A stretch of 64,000 nt of DNA from Oscillospiraceae bacterium (GCA_015067545.1 SVMG01000001.1:1-64000); one strand, 5' to 3'; numbered from the stretch's first letter, positions 1 through 9,318 are shown. Notes: generated from the letters alone by a model not told the origin. Translations and numbers: made by a program.

Positions 1-590
1 ATGGCCATTTTCCAGGAAGGGCCTAAAAATCCTTTGAAGGGCACATCGATGAAGTCCCTGGTGTCTGCTTTTTACGCCCAGTTTAGGGTGGATGCTGGGG
101 GTTAAGGATCCCGGGCGCGCTCCAATGGCATGGGGCATACGACCCGGCTTCCGTGGAGACCTGGTTACGTGCGACGAAGAACGGGAACTCCCAGGTTGGG
201 AAGCCACCTTCGCGTACGGGCCTGGTATGAACCTGCAAAGCGGTGCACAGAATCGTGTTGCTGCGTGCAGCGTAGCCTGCCTTGAGTGAGTATGTTGGGA
301 AAGGGGATCATGCGGCTGGTCACTATGGCCATAGTGACTGCCGATATCGCCCCTGGAAATCATCCTTGCAAAAGAGGCTAAGATCTTGGTGCATTCTGTA
401 GTGGAAATCACCTAGGCTGTCGTAACTGGACAGACAGGGGGCTACAGTACGGACTAAGTGGCAATCGGGTATTTATGTTGGTAACACATAAGCGGATGGA
501 TCAAACGGAAACGGCCTGTTCGGCAACGGCAGGTTCTGTCCGGGGAAAGCCAACCCGACCTAAGCCGTAAGATTTACCCTGTCTGCCGCC
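1..590 (+). ncRNA. ole: OLE RNA (ornate large extremophilic RNA)
   Basis: This is a roughly 590-nt GC-rich stretch with no credible protein gene, sitting directly upstream of an OapA-type membrane protein gene and then dxs-tlyA-nadK-argR-recN, which is the classic genomic position of OLE RNA. The block around 105-230 (GGAUCCCGGGCGCGC, then GGCAUGGGGCAUACGACC) matches my memory of the conserved OLE core. Hairpins are visible, for example the perfect 20-bp palindrome at 319-338. In Bacillus halodurans (Halalkalibacterium), OLE RNA forms a membrane-bound ribonucleoprotein with OapA and other proteins and affects tolerance of short-chain alcohols, cold and magnesium. The 5' end may lie before base 1. 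The 3' end is estimated from where structure gives way to the oapA ribosome binding site. Recognition is by recall and context, not by a covariance-model search. Confidence 0.9.
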
Positions 591-622
591 GTCATTTCAT
601 TAAATTTTGAAGGAGAATTCCT

Positions 623-1207
623 GTGTCTAAGTCTGACCCAAGTCAAGCGAGGAAAGAACGAAACAAAACCATAAGGTGGGTTGTCACCATTTTTTTGGTG
701 ACAATTTTTGTGTCCGGAGCAATTACGCTGATCTCTGACGAGATCATGAGCAAAAGCGGAATCATCACCTCGTTTGTGATTTTGCTGACCATTGTGCTGA
801 TCGGTATCGTGTTTGATATCATTGGCGTTGCGGTGACCTCTGCAGATGAATCGCCCTTCCATTCCATGGCGGCAAGAAAGGTGACCGGTGCTCAGGAGGC
901 CATCCGGCTTCTGCGCAATGCCGAACGTGTCAGCTCCATTTGTAACGACGTGGTAGGTGACATCTGCGGCGTTGTTTCCGGCTCTGCGTCTGCTACCATT
1001 GCAGCCCAGCTTTTGGTGAAATTCGAGTTTTCCTGGCCCATGTTGGTGGGTCTGTTGATGTCCGCGCTTGTGTCCGGCATCACCGTGGGCGGTAAGGCCG
1101 TGGGCAAGACCTTTGCCGTCAATTCCTCCACCGCCATTGTCCACTTTGCAGGCAAGGTTATCGCGTTGCTGCATGGTAACAGGAAGTCTTCCAAATGCAA
1201 GAAATAA
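623..1207 (+). CDS. oapA: OLE-associated membrane protein OapA
   Basis: A 194-residue integral membrane protein and the protein partner of OLE RNA. It has a basic N-terminus (residues 1-18), hydrophobic segments at about 20-40, 48-70 and 140-160, a less clear one near 105-125, and a lysine-rich tail. The central stretch (DESPFHSMAARK, then VSSICNDVVGDICG) is the conserved OapA region, which resembles the membrane domain of CNNM/CorB-type magnesium transport proteins. Translation starts at a GTG eight bases after GAAGGAG. The gene sits between OLE RNA and dxs, as in other OLE-bearing Bacillota. The protein is expected to bind OLE RNA at the cytoplasmic membrane; this is inferred from family and position. 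Confidence 0.9.
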   Translation: MSKSDPSQARKERNKTIRWVVTIFLVTIFVSGAITLISDEIMSKSGIITSFVILLTIVLIGIVFDIIGVAVTSADESPFHSMAARKVTGAQEAIRLLRNAERVSSICNDVVGDICGVVSGSASATIAAQLLVKFEFSWPMLVGLLMSALVSGITVGGKAVGKTFAVNSSTAIVHFAGKVIALLHGNRKSSKCKK

Positions 1208-1220
1208 GGTTGTGTCATTT

Positions 1221-3068
1221 GTGAGTATACTAGAGAAAATGAATGGGCAGCAGGCCCTTGCACAGCTGAACGAAGCGCAGCGTGCAGACCTGTGCCGTGA
1301 GATCCGGGCATTTTTGGTGGATCATGTGTCTAAGACTGGAGGCCATTTGGCCTCCAATTTGGGCGTTGTAGAGCTGACGGTTGCCCTGGAGACTGTATAT
1401 AACACAGAAAAAGACCGCTTGGTGTTTGACGTAGGTCATCAGTCTTATGTCCATAAGTTGCTGACCGGCCGCCAGGCGGATTTTGAACATTTACGGCAAT
1501 TCGGTGGCATTGCCGGCTTCCCCAAGCCCTCGGAAAGCGATACGGATGCCTTTGTGGCAGGACATGCGTCCAGCTCTGTGTCCATAGCCTTGGGAATGGC
1601 CAGGGCAAGAACGCTTATGAATGAGGATTATGATGTTGTGGCACTGATCGGCGACGGCGCTGCCACAGGTGGCATGGCTTATGAGGGCCTGAATGATGCG
1701 GCAGACAGCAAAGAGCCGCTGCTGATCATCCTCAACGATAACGAAATGTCCATTGACCGGAATGTAGGTGGCATGTCCAAGCATCTTTCCAAGCTGCGCA
1801 CCAAGGATCGCTATTTGGGCATGAAGCAGCACTACCGGGATGTTTTGGCGAAGATCCCCGGTGGCAAGGCTGTGTATTCGGCCACCAGTCATGTGAAGGG
1901 CTGGATCAAGCGATCCATTTTGCCAACTACCGTGTTTGAGAATATGGGTCTGACCTATTTGGGGCCGGTGGATGGCCATGACGTGAATGAATTGATCCGG
2001 GTCATGCGCGTTGCCAAAGAATTGCGTAGTCCGGTACTTCTTCATGTCTTCACACAAAAGGGATGCGGCTATCTTCCTGCTGAGGAGAAGCCTTCCAAAT
2101 ATCACGGCGTTGGTAAATTTGATCCCGAGACCGGCGAAACACTTAGCAGTAAGAAGTACACATTCTCCGATGCTTTCGGCGATACTATGCTGCAGTTGGC
2201 GGCAGAAGATGATCGTATTTGCGCCATTACTGCGGCCATGCCCGGCGGTACGGGTTTGCTGAATTTCAAAGAAAAGTATCCTGCCCGTTTGTTTGATGTG
2301 GGCATTGCAGAGGAACATGCTACGTCCATGGCAGGCGGTCTGGCAAAGCAGGGAATGGTGCCTGTTTTGGCTCTGTATTCCACGTTTTTGCAGCGTGCCT
2401 ATGACCAGATCATTCAGGACATTGCCATGCTGAAGCTCCATGCAGTTTTGGCTGTTGACCGGGCAGGTTTGGTTGGTGAGGATGGAGAGACCCACCACGG
2501 AGTTTTTGATGTAGGTTTTCTGCGTCAAGTACCGGGTATGCGCATTTTGTGCCCGGCCAGCTGTGCAGAACTAAAGGATATGCTCCGCTGGGCGGTCAAG
2601 GATTATAATGGTCCTGTGGCCGTTCGTTATCCCAGAGGTGCAGATGGCGATTTTACTGCTTCTAACTGGGATCCTGAGGCGAGCGTATTTTCGCACCGTC
2701 ACGGTAAGGATGCAGCCATCATTACCTACGGCACCCTGGTGAACAACGCTCTTGCGGCTGCAGATATTTTGCAGGAGCAGGGGATCCATGTTTCGGTGAT
2801 CCGGCTGACGCAACTGGCACCCATTAGCTTTTCCGGGCTGGAGAGTGCCCTCACGGGAATCCGCCATGTGATCATTGCAGAAGAATCCTGTGGTGGCATC
2901 CATGAGGCTGTTGCATGGGAGCTGGGCCGGGATCGCTCCGTTTCCAGCATTGACCTGGGAAGCAATTTCGTGACGCATGGCAGTATAGCCCAGCTTCACA
3001 AGCAGTATGGCCTGGATGGGGAATCCATAGCACAAAAGGTGAAAGAGGTGCTTTCAAATGAAAATTAA
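1221..3068 (+). CDS. dxs: 1-deoxy-D-xylulose-5-phosphate synthase
   Basis: A thiamine-diphosphate enzyme that condenses pyruvate and glyceraldehyde 3-phosphate, the first step of the MEP isoprenoid pathway. At 615 residues it has the usual family length. Visible motifs are VGHQSYVHK near residue 70, the TPP-binding GDGAATGG near 144, DNEMSIDRNVGG near 175 and EEHATS near 363. The frame is open further upstream, but I chose GTG at 1221 because it gives the family-typical start MSILEKMNG after an AAGG; ATG at 1239 would remove conserved residues. It lies 13 bases after oapA and its last codons overlap tlyA by 11 bases, so the two are probably translationally coupled. Confidence 0.96.
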   Translation: MSILEKMNGQQALAQLNEAQRADLCREIRAFLVDHVSKTGGHLASNLGVVELTVALETVYNTEKDRLVFDVGHQSYVHKLLTGRQADFEHLRQFGGIAGFPKPSESDTDAFVAGHASSSVSIALGMARARTLMNEDYDVVALIGDGAATGGMAYEGLNDAADSKEPLLIILNDNEMSIDRNVGGMSKHLSKLRTKDRYLGMKQHYRDVLAKIPGGKAVYSATSHVKGWIKRSILPTTVFENMGLTYLGPVDGHDVNELIRVMRVAKELRSPVLLHVFTQKGCGYLPAEEKPSKYHGVGKFDPETGETLSSKKYTFSDAFGDTMLQLAAEDDRICAITAAMPGGTGLLNFKEKYPARLFDVGIAEEHATSMAGGLAKQGMVPVLALYSTFLQRAYDQIIQDIAMLKLHAVLAVDRAGLVGEDGETHHGVFDVGFLRQVPGMRILCPASCAELKDMLRWAVKDYNGPVAVRYPRGADGDFTASNWDPEASVFSHRHGKDAAIITYGTLVNNALAAADILQEQGIHVSVIRLTQLAPISFSGLESALTGIRHVIIAEESCGGIHEAVAWELGRDRSVSSIDLGSNFVTHGSIAQLHKQYGLDGESIAQKVKEVLSNEN

Positions 3069-3861
3069 AAAGCGCCTGGATGTTCTTCTGACAGAGCAGA
3101 TGTATGCGGATACCCGTTCCAAAGCACAGGCGATCATCATGGCCGGCCAGGTCTATGTGAACGGCCAAAAGGCGGACAAGCCCGGCACAGCCTATGAAGA
3201 GACGGTGCAGATCGAGGTGCGGGGCGTAACCTGTCCCTATGTCAGCCGGGGAGGATTGAAGCTGGAAAAAGCACTCCGTGACTTTGGCGTGAAGCCCGAG
3301 GGTTTTGTGTGCAGCGATTCCGGCGCATCCACCGGTGGATTTACGGACTGCCTGCTTCAGCAGGGAGCAAAAAAGGTCTTCGCTATCGATGTGGGCTACG
3401 GCCAGCTGGACTGGAAAATCCGTTCCGACGAGCGTGTTGTGGTAATGGAGCGGACAAATATCCGCTATGTCACTCCGGAAGACCTGGGCGAGCCTTTGGA
3501 TCTTTCGGTGATCGATGTGAGCTTCATTTCCCTGAAGATCGTTTTGCCTGCCATCAAAGCTCTTTTAAAGCCCACGGGCCAAGTGCTTTGCCTCATCAAG
3601 CCCCAGTTTGAAGCAGGCAAGGAAAAGGTGGGCAAGAAGGGCGTTGTCCGGGAGCCCGAGATCCACAAGGAAGTGCTGGATGCCTTTGTGCAGACCGTGA
3701 CGGAACTGGGTTTCACAATTTTGGGTTTGACCTTCTCCCCGGTGAAAGGGCCGGAGGGGAATATTGAATTTTTGGGTCATCTGACGCTGGAGGACAAGCC
3801 GGGTATCATCCCGGATACTGCGCAGGTCGTTCAAGATGCCCACGAGACATTAAAGGGGTGA
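3058..3861 (+). CDS. tlyA: TlyA family rRNA (cytidine-2'-O)-methyltransferase
   Basis: A 267-residue protein with an N-terminal S4 RNA-binding domain (about residues 4-60, starting KKRLDVLLTE) and an FtsJ-like Rossmann methyltransferase domain. The S-adenosylmethionine loop is GASTGGFTDC near residue 87. The SRGGLK, VIDVSFIS and LIKPQFE motifs carry the Lys-Asp-Lys residues typical of this 2'-O-methyltransferase fold. TlyA enzymes methylate 16S and/or 23S rRNA and affect capreomycin sensitivity in mycobacteria; the exact target here is unknown. The gene overlaps the end of dxs and is followed at once by nadK, an order conserved in Clostridia and Bacilli. Confidence 0.93.
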   Translation: MKIKKRLDVLLTEQMYADTRSKAQAIIMAGQVYVNGQKADKPGTAYEETVQIEVRGVTCPYVSRGGLKLEKALRDFGVKPEGFVCSDSGASTGGFTDCLLQQGAKKVFAIDVGYGQLDWKIRSDERVVVMERTNIRYVTPEDLGEPLDLSVIDVSFISLKIVLPAIKALLKPTGQVLCLIKPQFEAGKEKVGKKGVVREPEIHKEVLDAFVQTVTELGFTILGLTFSPVKGPEGNIEFLGHLTLEDKPGIIPDTAQVVQDAHETLKG

Positions 3862-3866
3862 TTTCG

Positions 3867-4733
3867 GTGAAAAAAGTAATCATGACGCCCAATCCCTACC
3901 GGGATAAGGACTTTGCGACGGTTCGCCGGGCATCTCAGATTTTGTCAGAGGCTGGGATCGAAGTACGGCTTTGCCTGCCCTTTGAGGTGGACAGATCCTA
4001 TGATCTTCCGAAAGACTTGAAGTTTTCCCGCCTTGACCGGGAACTGCATGATGCGGATCTGATCATCTGCTTCGGTGGTGACGGCACGATTTTGCATATG
4101 TCCAAGACAGCCACCCGCGCCGGTATCCCCATCCTTGGTGTAAATATCGGCACTATGGGCTTTATGGCTGAGCTGGAAAGCACGGAACTGGAACAGCTGA
4201 AGCGCCTTGCCACAGGCGAATACACCATCGACAAGCGAATGATGCTGGATGTTACGGTATTCCGGGATCGGGACATTATCTTCCACGATATCTGCCTGAA
4301 CGATGTGGTCGTTACCAAGGGCGCAGTTGCACGGATCGTCCACCTGGCAGTGGAATGTGACGGTGTGGAAGCCATGGAATGCGGCGGTGACGGTGTGATT
4401 GTTGCCACCCCAACAGGTTCGACAGCTTACAGCCTGTCCGCAGGCGGCCCTATTGTTGAGCCTGCCGCCCACAGCATTTTGGTCACACCCATTTGTGCCC
4501 ATGACGTAGGAAGCCGCTGCATGGTCGCCTCCGATCAGCGTATCATCACGGTAAGGCTGACCCGTAACGCAAGGCGCAATGCCTATTTGTCCGTGGACGG
4601 CGGCAAGTCTGTGCGTCTGAATATGGGCGATGTGACCAAAATCAAAAAGTCCAACCTGGAAACAAGCCTGGTTCGCTTGAAGGACCGGAGCTTCTATGAC
4701 GTTGTCAATCAGAAGTTTAGAGAAAACAGATGA
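3867..4733 (+). CDS. nadK: NAD kinase
   Basis: Phosphorylates NAD to NADP in the cytoplasm. The 288-residue product has the diagnostic GGDGT loop (FGGDGTILHMSK, near residue 70), the NIGTMGFM segment, and a second conserved block ECGGDGVIVATPTGSTAYSLS that binds NAD. GTG at 3867 is the chosen start because AGGGGTGA lies six bases upstream; an in-frame GTG at 3858 overlaps the tlyA stop but has no spaced ribosome binding site. It belongs to the dxs-tlyA-nadK-argR-recN operon. Confidence 0.95.
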   Translation: MKKVIMTPNPYRDKDFATVRRASQILSEAGIEVRLCLPFEVDRSYDLPKDLKFSRLDRELHDADLIICFGGDGTILHMSKTATRAGIPILGVNIGTMGFMAELESTELEQLKRLATGEYTIDKRMMLDVTVFRDRDIIFHDICLNDVVVTKGAVARIVHLAVECDGVEAMECGGDGVIVATPTGSTAYSLSAGGPIVEPAAHSILVTPICAHDVGSRCMVASDQRIITVRLTRNARRNAYLSVDGGKSVRLNMGDVTKIKKSNLETSLVRLKDRSFYDVVNQKFRENR

Positions 4734-4743
4734 GGGGATTTCT

Positions 4744-5196
4744 ATGAAAGCAAAAAGACAAGCAAAGATTATGGAGATCATAACCAATAAAAACGTGGAG
4801 ACCCAGGAACAGCTGCTCTCTGAGCTGCAGATGGCCGGCTTTCGCAGTACTCAGGCCACCATTTCCAGAGATATCAAGGAGCTGCGTGTTATTAAGGAAT
4901 TGACCAGCTTCGGAACATACCGTTACGCTGTTTCCACCAATGAGGTGAGCAACACCTTCTCAGGGAAACTGAATACCATTTTTCGGGAGTGTATTACAAA
5001 ATTCGACTATGCGCAGAATATTTTGGTCATTCATACACTGCCCGGCCTTGCATCCGCTGCTGCATCTGCCATTGATGCCATGAGTCTGAGTGTGGTGCTG
5101 GGCACACTGGCCGGTGACGATACTGTTTTTGTAGTCATGCGGGATAATAATGCCGCTGCAGCATTCTGCGGAGAGATCAAGAGCCTGCTGAATTAA
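4744..5196 (+). CDS. argR: arginine repressor ArgR/AhrC
   Basis: A 150-residue arginine-responsive regulator. The N-terminal winged-helix domain (KRQAKIMEII, then TQATISRDIKELRV, residues 1-70) is followed by the C-terminal oligomerisation and arginine-binding domain, ending in the conserved GTLAGDDTVFVV stretch near residue 120. ATG at 4744 gives the family-typical N-terminus; an upstream in-frame ATG overlaps nadK and adds an unrelated stretch. No arginine biosynthesis gene lies in the window. Its place between nadK and recN is a conserved arrangement and does not imply that it regulates those genes. Confidence 0.95.
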   Translation: MKAKRQAKIMEIITNKNVETQEQLLSELQMAGFRSTQATISRDIKELRVIKELTSFGTYRYAVSTNEVSNTFSGKLNTIFRECITKFDYAQNILVIHTLPGLASAAASAIDAMSLSVVLGTLAGDDTVFVVMRDNNAAAAFCGEIKSLLN

Positions 5197-5215
5197 CACC
5201 TAAGGAGGAGTTTCC

Positions 5216-6865
5216 ATGCTGAGCCTTCTGCATATTGAGAATATTGCGGTCATTGAGCGCTCGGAAATTTCCTTCCAGCCGGGCTTCAATGTACTTACCG
5301 GCGAGACCGGCGCTGGTAAATCCATCGTAATTGACGCTATTTCGGCCATATTAGGCGAGCGTGCCTATCGGGATATGATCCGTACAGGAACAGAGAAGGC
5401 TTCCGTTCGCGCAGTGTTTACGGATGTGCCGGAATTACCCTGGTTTGCAGATAATGGGGTGGAGTACGACGCGGAGACCGTCATTCAACGGGAAATTTTC
5501 CTGGATGGACGAAATGTCTGCCGGGTAAACGGAAGCCTTGTAAATGTTACTATTTTGCGCAAGCTGGGCATTCAGCTGATCAACATTCACGGGCAGCACG
5601 ATTCTGCATCCCTCTTTGATGAGGAGAATCACCTGACACTGTTGGATGAATTTGGGGATCACAGCAGGTTGATCCATACATACAAAGAAAAATATGAGGC
5701 GGTTTTGACCCTGCGCCGGGAGATCAGCAGCTTCACCATGGATGAAAGCGAAAAACTGCGCCGCATGGAGACTCTGCGTTATCAGATCGCGGAGATCGAA
5801 AAGGCGGAGCTGGAAGCAGGGGAGGATGAAGCCCTTGAAGAGCGCCGCAGGCTTCTGCAGAGCGCGGAGAAGATCGCTGACGGCATGAATGATGCTGTGG
5901 AGAATCTCTACGGCGGTGAGGATTCGGACGGCGCAGCATCCATGCTTGCCACGGCAGAGCGTGCCTTAGCCCGGATCAGCAAATACAGTGACTCCATATC
6001 GGAGCTCCACGAAAAAATTGCGGATCTCATGTACCAGGTGGAGGATGCGGCCCGGCTGGTGTTGGATGCCCGGGATGAGCTGAGCTACTCAGAGGATGAG
6101 CTGGATCGGATCGAATCCCGCCTGGATGTGATCCATAAGCTTCGTAAAAAATACGGTGCGACCTGTGCCGATATTTTGGCTTATCTCCAAAAGGCAAAAC
6201 AGGAACTTGACGAGATCGAGTTCGCTGACGATCATTTGGAACGGCTGAAAGGGAAGCTACAAAAGGCAGAGAAGGAAGCCTGGGATGCGGCCGATGAGCT
6301 GCGCGAGGCGCGCAAAGCCACTGCACAAATCATGTCTGCACGCATCCTCAGTGAGCTTGCCCAGCTGGATATGCCTAGGGTACAGTTTTCCTGCCGCTTT
6401 ACCCCGACGGAGCTTGCTTCCAACGGCGCAGATGCTGTGGCCTTTTATATGTCTGCCAACGCCGGCGAAGACTTAAAGCCCCTGAGCAAGGTGGCATCCG
6501 GCGGTGAATTGGCACGGATTATGCTGGCTATGAAGAATGTGCTTGCTGAAAAGGATCAGGTCAATACGCTGATCTTTGACGAAGTGGACACCGGTGTGTC
6601 CGGTCGCGCGGCGCAGAAAGTCGCAGAAAAGCTGCGCAGCGTGGCGCAGCATAAGCAGGTGCTTTGCGTGACCCACTTGCCCCAGCTTGCGGCATTGGCG
6701 CAGAACCATCTGCTCATTGCCAAAGAAGAACGGGATGGTCGTACCTACACCACCGTAACGCCCTTGGATATTGAGGGCAGAAAAATGGAGCTCGCCCGGA
6801 TCATCGGCGGCGCAAACATTACAGAAACGACACTCAAGAGTGCGGAAGAAATGCTGAAATATTAA
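5216..6865 (+). CDS. recN: DNA repair protein RecN
   Basis: An SMC-like ATPase acting early in double-strand-break repair. The 549-residue product has Walker A GETGAGKS near residue 30, a long coiled-coil middle (about 150-370), the ABC signature ASGGELARIMLAMK near 425, and Walker B LIFDEVDTGVSG near 455. Length and motifs are normal for the family. A strong AGGAGGAG lies five bases before the ATG. It ends the operon core; the M23-like gene follows after 26 bases, in the place where many Clostridia carry spoIVB. Confidence 0.97.
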   Translation: MLSLLHIENIAVIERSEISFQPGFNVLTGETGAGKSIVIDAISAILGERAYRDMIRTGTEKASVRAVFTDVPELPWFADNGVEYDAETVIQREIFLDGRNVCRVNGSLVNVTILRKLGIQLINIHGQHDSASLFDEENHLTLLDEFGDHSRLIHTYKEKYEAVLTLRREISSFTMDESEKLRRMETLRYQIAEIEKAELEAGEDEALEERRRLLQSAEKIADGMNDAVENLYGGEDSDGAASMLATAERALARISKYSDSISELHEKIADLMYQVEDAARLVLDARDELSYSEDELDRIESRLDVIHKLRKKYGATCADILAYLQKAKQELDEIEFADDHLERLKGKLQKAEKEAWDAADELREARKATAQIMSARILSELAQLDMPRVQFSCRFTPTELASNGADAVAFYMSANAGEDLKPLSKVASGGELARIMLAMKNVLAEKDQVNTLIFDEVDTGVSGRAAQKVAEKLRSVAQHKQVLCVTHLPQLAALAQNHLLIAKEERDGRTYTTVTPLDIEGRKMELARIIGGANITETTLKSAEEMLKY

Positions 6866-6891
6866 ACATTGCGCAGAAGGAGAGAGAAGCG

Positions 6892-7743
6892 GTGAATCTG
6901 AAAGTACTAATTGCTGTATTGTCAGTAATACTTGTGTGCTTGCTGGCCTTTGTGCCCTATGTACACCGCATGAATACACCGACCACTCCTCCGGCGACGG
7001 AATCCACAGCAACTTCTTTGCCCGTATCATCGCAAGCATCAGAGCCTGTTTCTTCTCAGATCGCATCCGTACCGACAAGTCAGCCGGTGACGCAGCCGTC
7101 AACCTCACAACCGGAAACGCAGGCGCCAACCACACAACCGGAAACGCAGATGCCTACACAGGCACCTACCGATCCTCCCTCACAACCCCAGACACAACCG
7201 ACAACCAAGCCACAGGAATCGAATCCCAATTATTCCGATCCCAAAGTGGCGGCCTTTGTGGAAGCGCGCATGAGGACGTGGACATGCCCTGTCAAGGATG
7301 CATTTGGAGAAGTGACCGGCAGCCGGAAATTTGCTACCTCCCGTGGAGGCGGCAAGCGTGCCCATGCCGGACTGGATTTTGTTGCACCTCACGGAACAAA
7401 GGTCTACGCCATCACATCGGGAACAGTTCAGCGTGTGGCTGTATTCTATCAGTCCACATGGGCTGTGGAAGTGGTCAATGATGACGGGTCAATTTTACGT
7501 TACTGCGAGATCGCAACGGAACTGAAAGTCGGTGACTATGTGCAGCAGGGTGATATCATCGGCACAATTATGCGGGCCGATGGCGGCACGGAAATGCTCC
7601 ACATGGAGGCTTATCTTGGTGATGGAGAGGGCATGCTCACCCAATCTGGCAACCGTACATACAAATATGTGGACGATTCCAAATACTATGTCCGCAGAAG
7701 TGACCTTATAGATCCGACATTTTTGAAGGATCTGCCACAATAA
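6892..7743 (+). CDS. membrane-anchored M23 (LytM) domain protein, probably non-catalytic
   Basis: A 283-residue protein with one N-terminal membrane segment (residues 4-24), a long Thr/Pro/Gln/Ser-rich linker with repeated S-Q-P and T-Q-P units (about 28-112), and a C-terminal LytM domain. The zinc ligands look present: H158-x3-D162 and H237. The two catalytic histidines of active LytM enzymes appear replaced: the usual Y-x-H reads Y-C, and the first His of H-x-H is M235. Degenerate LytM domains often serve as scaffolds, as SpoIIQ does in the forespore. The position after recN, where spoIVB is usual in Clostridia, makes a sporulation or cell-wall scaffold role possible. Start is GTG at 6892 after AAGGAGAGAG. 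Confidence 0.75.
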   Translation: MNLKVLIAVLSVILVCLLAFVPYVHRMNTPTTPPATESTATSLPVSSQASEPVSSQIASVPTSQPVTQPSTSQPETQAPTTQPETQMPTQAPTDPPSQPQTQPTTKPQESNPNYSDPKVAAFVEARMRTWTCPVKDAFGEVTGSRKFATSRGGGKRAHAGLDFVAPHGTKVYAITSGTVQRVAVFYQSTWAVEVVNDDGSILRYCEIATELKVGDYVQQGDIIGTIMRADGGTEMLHMEAYLGDGEGMLTQSGNRTYKYVDDSKYYVRRSDLIDPTFLKDLPQ

Positions 7744-7745
7744 AC

Positions 7746-7774
7746 TTGACAAAATCCTAACTTTTTGCTAGGAT
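7746..7774 (+). promoter_or_regulatory. sigma-A promoter for the tyrS leader
   Basis: TTGACA at 7746-7751 and TAGGAT at 7769-7774 with 17-base spacing, placing transcription start near 7781, at the 5' end of the T-box leader. Confidence 0.75.
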
Positions 7775-7780
7775 ACCTAT

Positions 7781-8040
7781 AACACAGCGATGGGATGAAG
7801 TAAGTGACCATCTTTCCGCCAGAGAGCTGCCGGTCGGTGCAAGGCAGTGGGGAAGACCGCCGAAATACCTCCCGGAGTGGCTTTTCTGAAGATAGTAGGA
7901 AAAGACGGGGTCGCCCGAAACAGCGAGAGGCGTTGTTGGACGCCGTGAGGGTATGGCTGTGAGGTCATACTGAACCAGAGGTGGTACCACGTAATTTCTA
8001 CGTCCTCTGTCCGAATGGACAGGGGACGTTTATTTTTTGG
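7781..8040 (+). promoter_or_regulatory. T-box leader of tyrS (tyrosine specifier)
   Basis: A T-box riboswitch that senses uncharged tRNA-Tyr. The T-box sequence AGAGGTGGTACCACG ends near 7991. It is followed by a terminator with a 13-bp stem (8000-8012 pairing with 8017-8029, loop GAAT) and a T-run. Reading back from the conserved CCGGAG segment of stem I, the specifier is TAC at 7866-7868, a Tyr codon, which agrees with the downstream gene. The specifier is placed by alignment with the other leaders here, not by folding. Confidence 0.92.
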
Positions 8041-8050
8041 AGGATAGAAT

Positions 8051-9274
8051 ATGAAATTGTACGACGAACTGATTGCCCGTGGCCTCATCGCCCAGGTGAC
8101 CAATGAAGAAGAAATTCGCGAGATGATCGACAACGGCAAGGCCACCTTCTACATCGGCTTTGACCCCACCGCAGATTCCCTGCATGTTGGCCATTTTATG
8201 GCTCTGTGCTTGATGAAGCGGTTGCAGATGGCCGGTAACCGGCCCATTGCCCTGATCGGTGGCGGTACTGCCATGATCGGTGACCCCTCCGGCCGTACCG
8301 ATATGCGCTCCATGATGACCCAGGAGACCATCCAGCACAACTGCGACTGCTTCAAAAAGCAGATGGAGCGTTTCATTGAGTTTGGCGAGGGCAAGGCACA
8401 GATGGTAAACAATGCCGACTGGCTGTTGAAGCTGAACTATGTGGACTTCATCCGTGAGATCGGCGGCTGCTTCTCCGTTAACAACATGCTGCGGGCTGAG
8501 TGCTTCAAGCAGAGAATGGAAAAGGGCCTTAGCTTCCTGGAATTCAACTACATGCCCATGCAGTCTTACGACTTCTACTACCTGTTCAAGCACTACGGCT
8601 GTAATATGCAGTTCGGCGGCAACGATCAGTGGAGCAACATGCTGGGCGGCACGGAGCTGATCCGCAAGAAGCTGGGCAAGGATGCTCATGCCATGACCAT
8701 TACCTTGCTCCTTAACTCCGAGGGCAAGAAGATGGGCAAGACTGCATCCGGTGCAGTTTGGCTTGATCCCAACAAGACCTCTCCCTTTGATTTCTACCAG
8801 TACTGGCGCAATGTGGGCGACGAGGATGTGCTCAAGTGCATCCGCATGCTGACCTTCCTGCCCATGGAAGAAATCGATGCCATGGCAGACTGGAAGGATG
8901 CCCAGCTGAATACTGCAAAGGAGATCCTGGCATTTGAACTGACCAAGCTGGTGCATGGCGAAGAAGAGGCAACCAAGGCACAGACTGCAGCCAAGGCTCT
9001 GTTCGTCGGCGGCGGTGATGATGCCAATATGCCCACCACCGAGATCACCGAAGACCGTCTGACGGATGGCAATATCGGCATTCTGAATCTGATGGTCGCA
9101 TGTGGTCTTGCACCCTCCAACAAGCAGGCTCGCCAGCTGGTGGAGCAGGGCGGAGTGTTCGTCAATGACGAAAAGGTGAGTGCACCTACCATGCTCATTT
9201 CCCGGGAAATGCTTGCTGACGGTGTGAAGATCCGCAAAGGCAAAAAGGTATTCCACAAGGCTGTTTTGGCATAA
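8051..9274 (+). CDS. tyrS: tyrosyl-tRNA synthetase
   Basis: Class I aminoacyl-tRNA synthetase that charges tRNA-Tyr. The 407-residue protein has the HIGH-type motif HVGH near residue 43, the KMSKS-type loop as KMGKTASG near 225, and a C-terminal S4 RNA-binding domain (about 340-400). GGAGG lies eight bases before the ATG, directly after the T-box terminator, so read-through at the leader controls expression. A perfect-palindrome terminator follows the gene. Confidence 0.97.
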   Translation: MKLYDELIARGLIAQVTNEEEIREMIDNGKATFYIGFDPTADSLHVGHFMALCLMKRLQMAGNRPIALIGGGTAMIGDPSGRTDMRSMMTQETIQHNCDCFKKQMERFIEFGEGKAQMVNNADWLLKLNYVDFIREIGGCFSVNNMLRAECFKQRMEKGLSFLEFNYMPMQSYDFYYLFKHYGCNMQFGGNDQWSNMLGGTELIRKKLGKDAHAMTITLLLNSEGKKMGKTASGAVWLDPNKTSPFDFYQYWRNVGDEDVLKCIRMLTFLPMEEIDAMADWKDAQLNTAKEILAFELTKLVHGEEEATKAQTAAKALFVGGGDDANMPTTEITEDRLTDGNIGILNLMVACGLAPSNKQARQLVEQGGVFVNDEKVSAPTMLISREMLADGVKIRKGKKVFHKAVLA

Positions 9275-9288
9275 CAAATGACCGTATT

Positions 9289-9318
9289 CGCCCCCGGTAA
9301 TTACCGGGGGCGATTTTC
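9289..9318 (+). terminator. Rho-independent terminator after tyrS
   Basis: A perfect 24-base palindrome (9289-9312, CGCCCCCGGTAA and its complement) followed by ATTTTC. Confidence 0.85.

Noticed and set aside
92..289. A 65-codon forward reading frame inside the first 300 bases
   Set aside because: It lies inside the conserved OLE RNA core, has no ribosome binding site, and its translation is compositionally random.
1068..1220. An extended N-terminus for dxs from the upstream in-frame ATG
   Set aside because: It overlaps oapA and adds residues unlike any Dxs N-terminus; GTG at 1221 gives the family-typical start.
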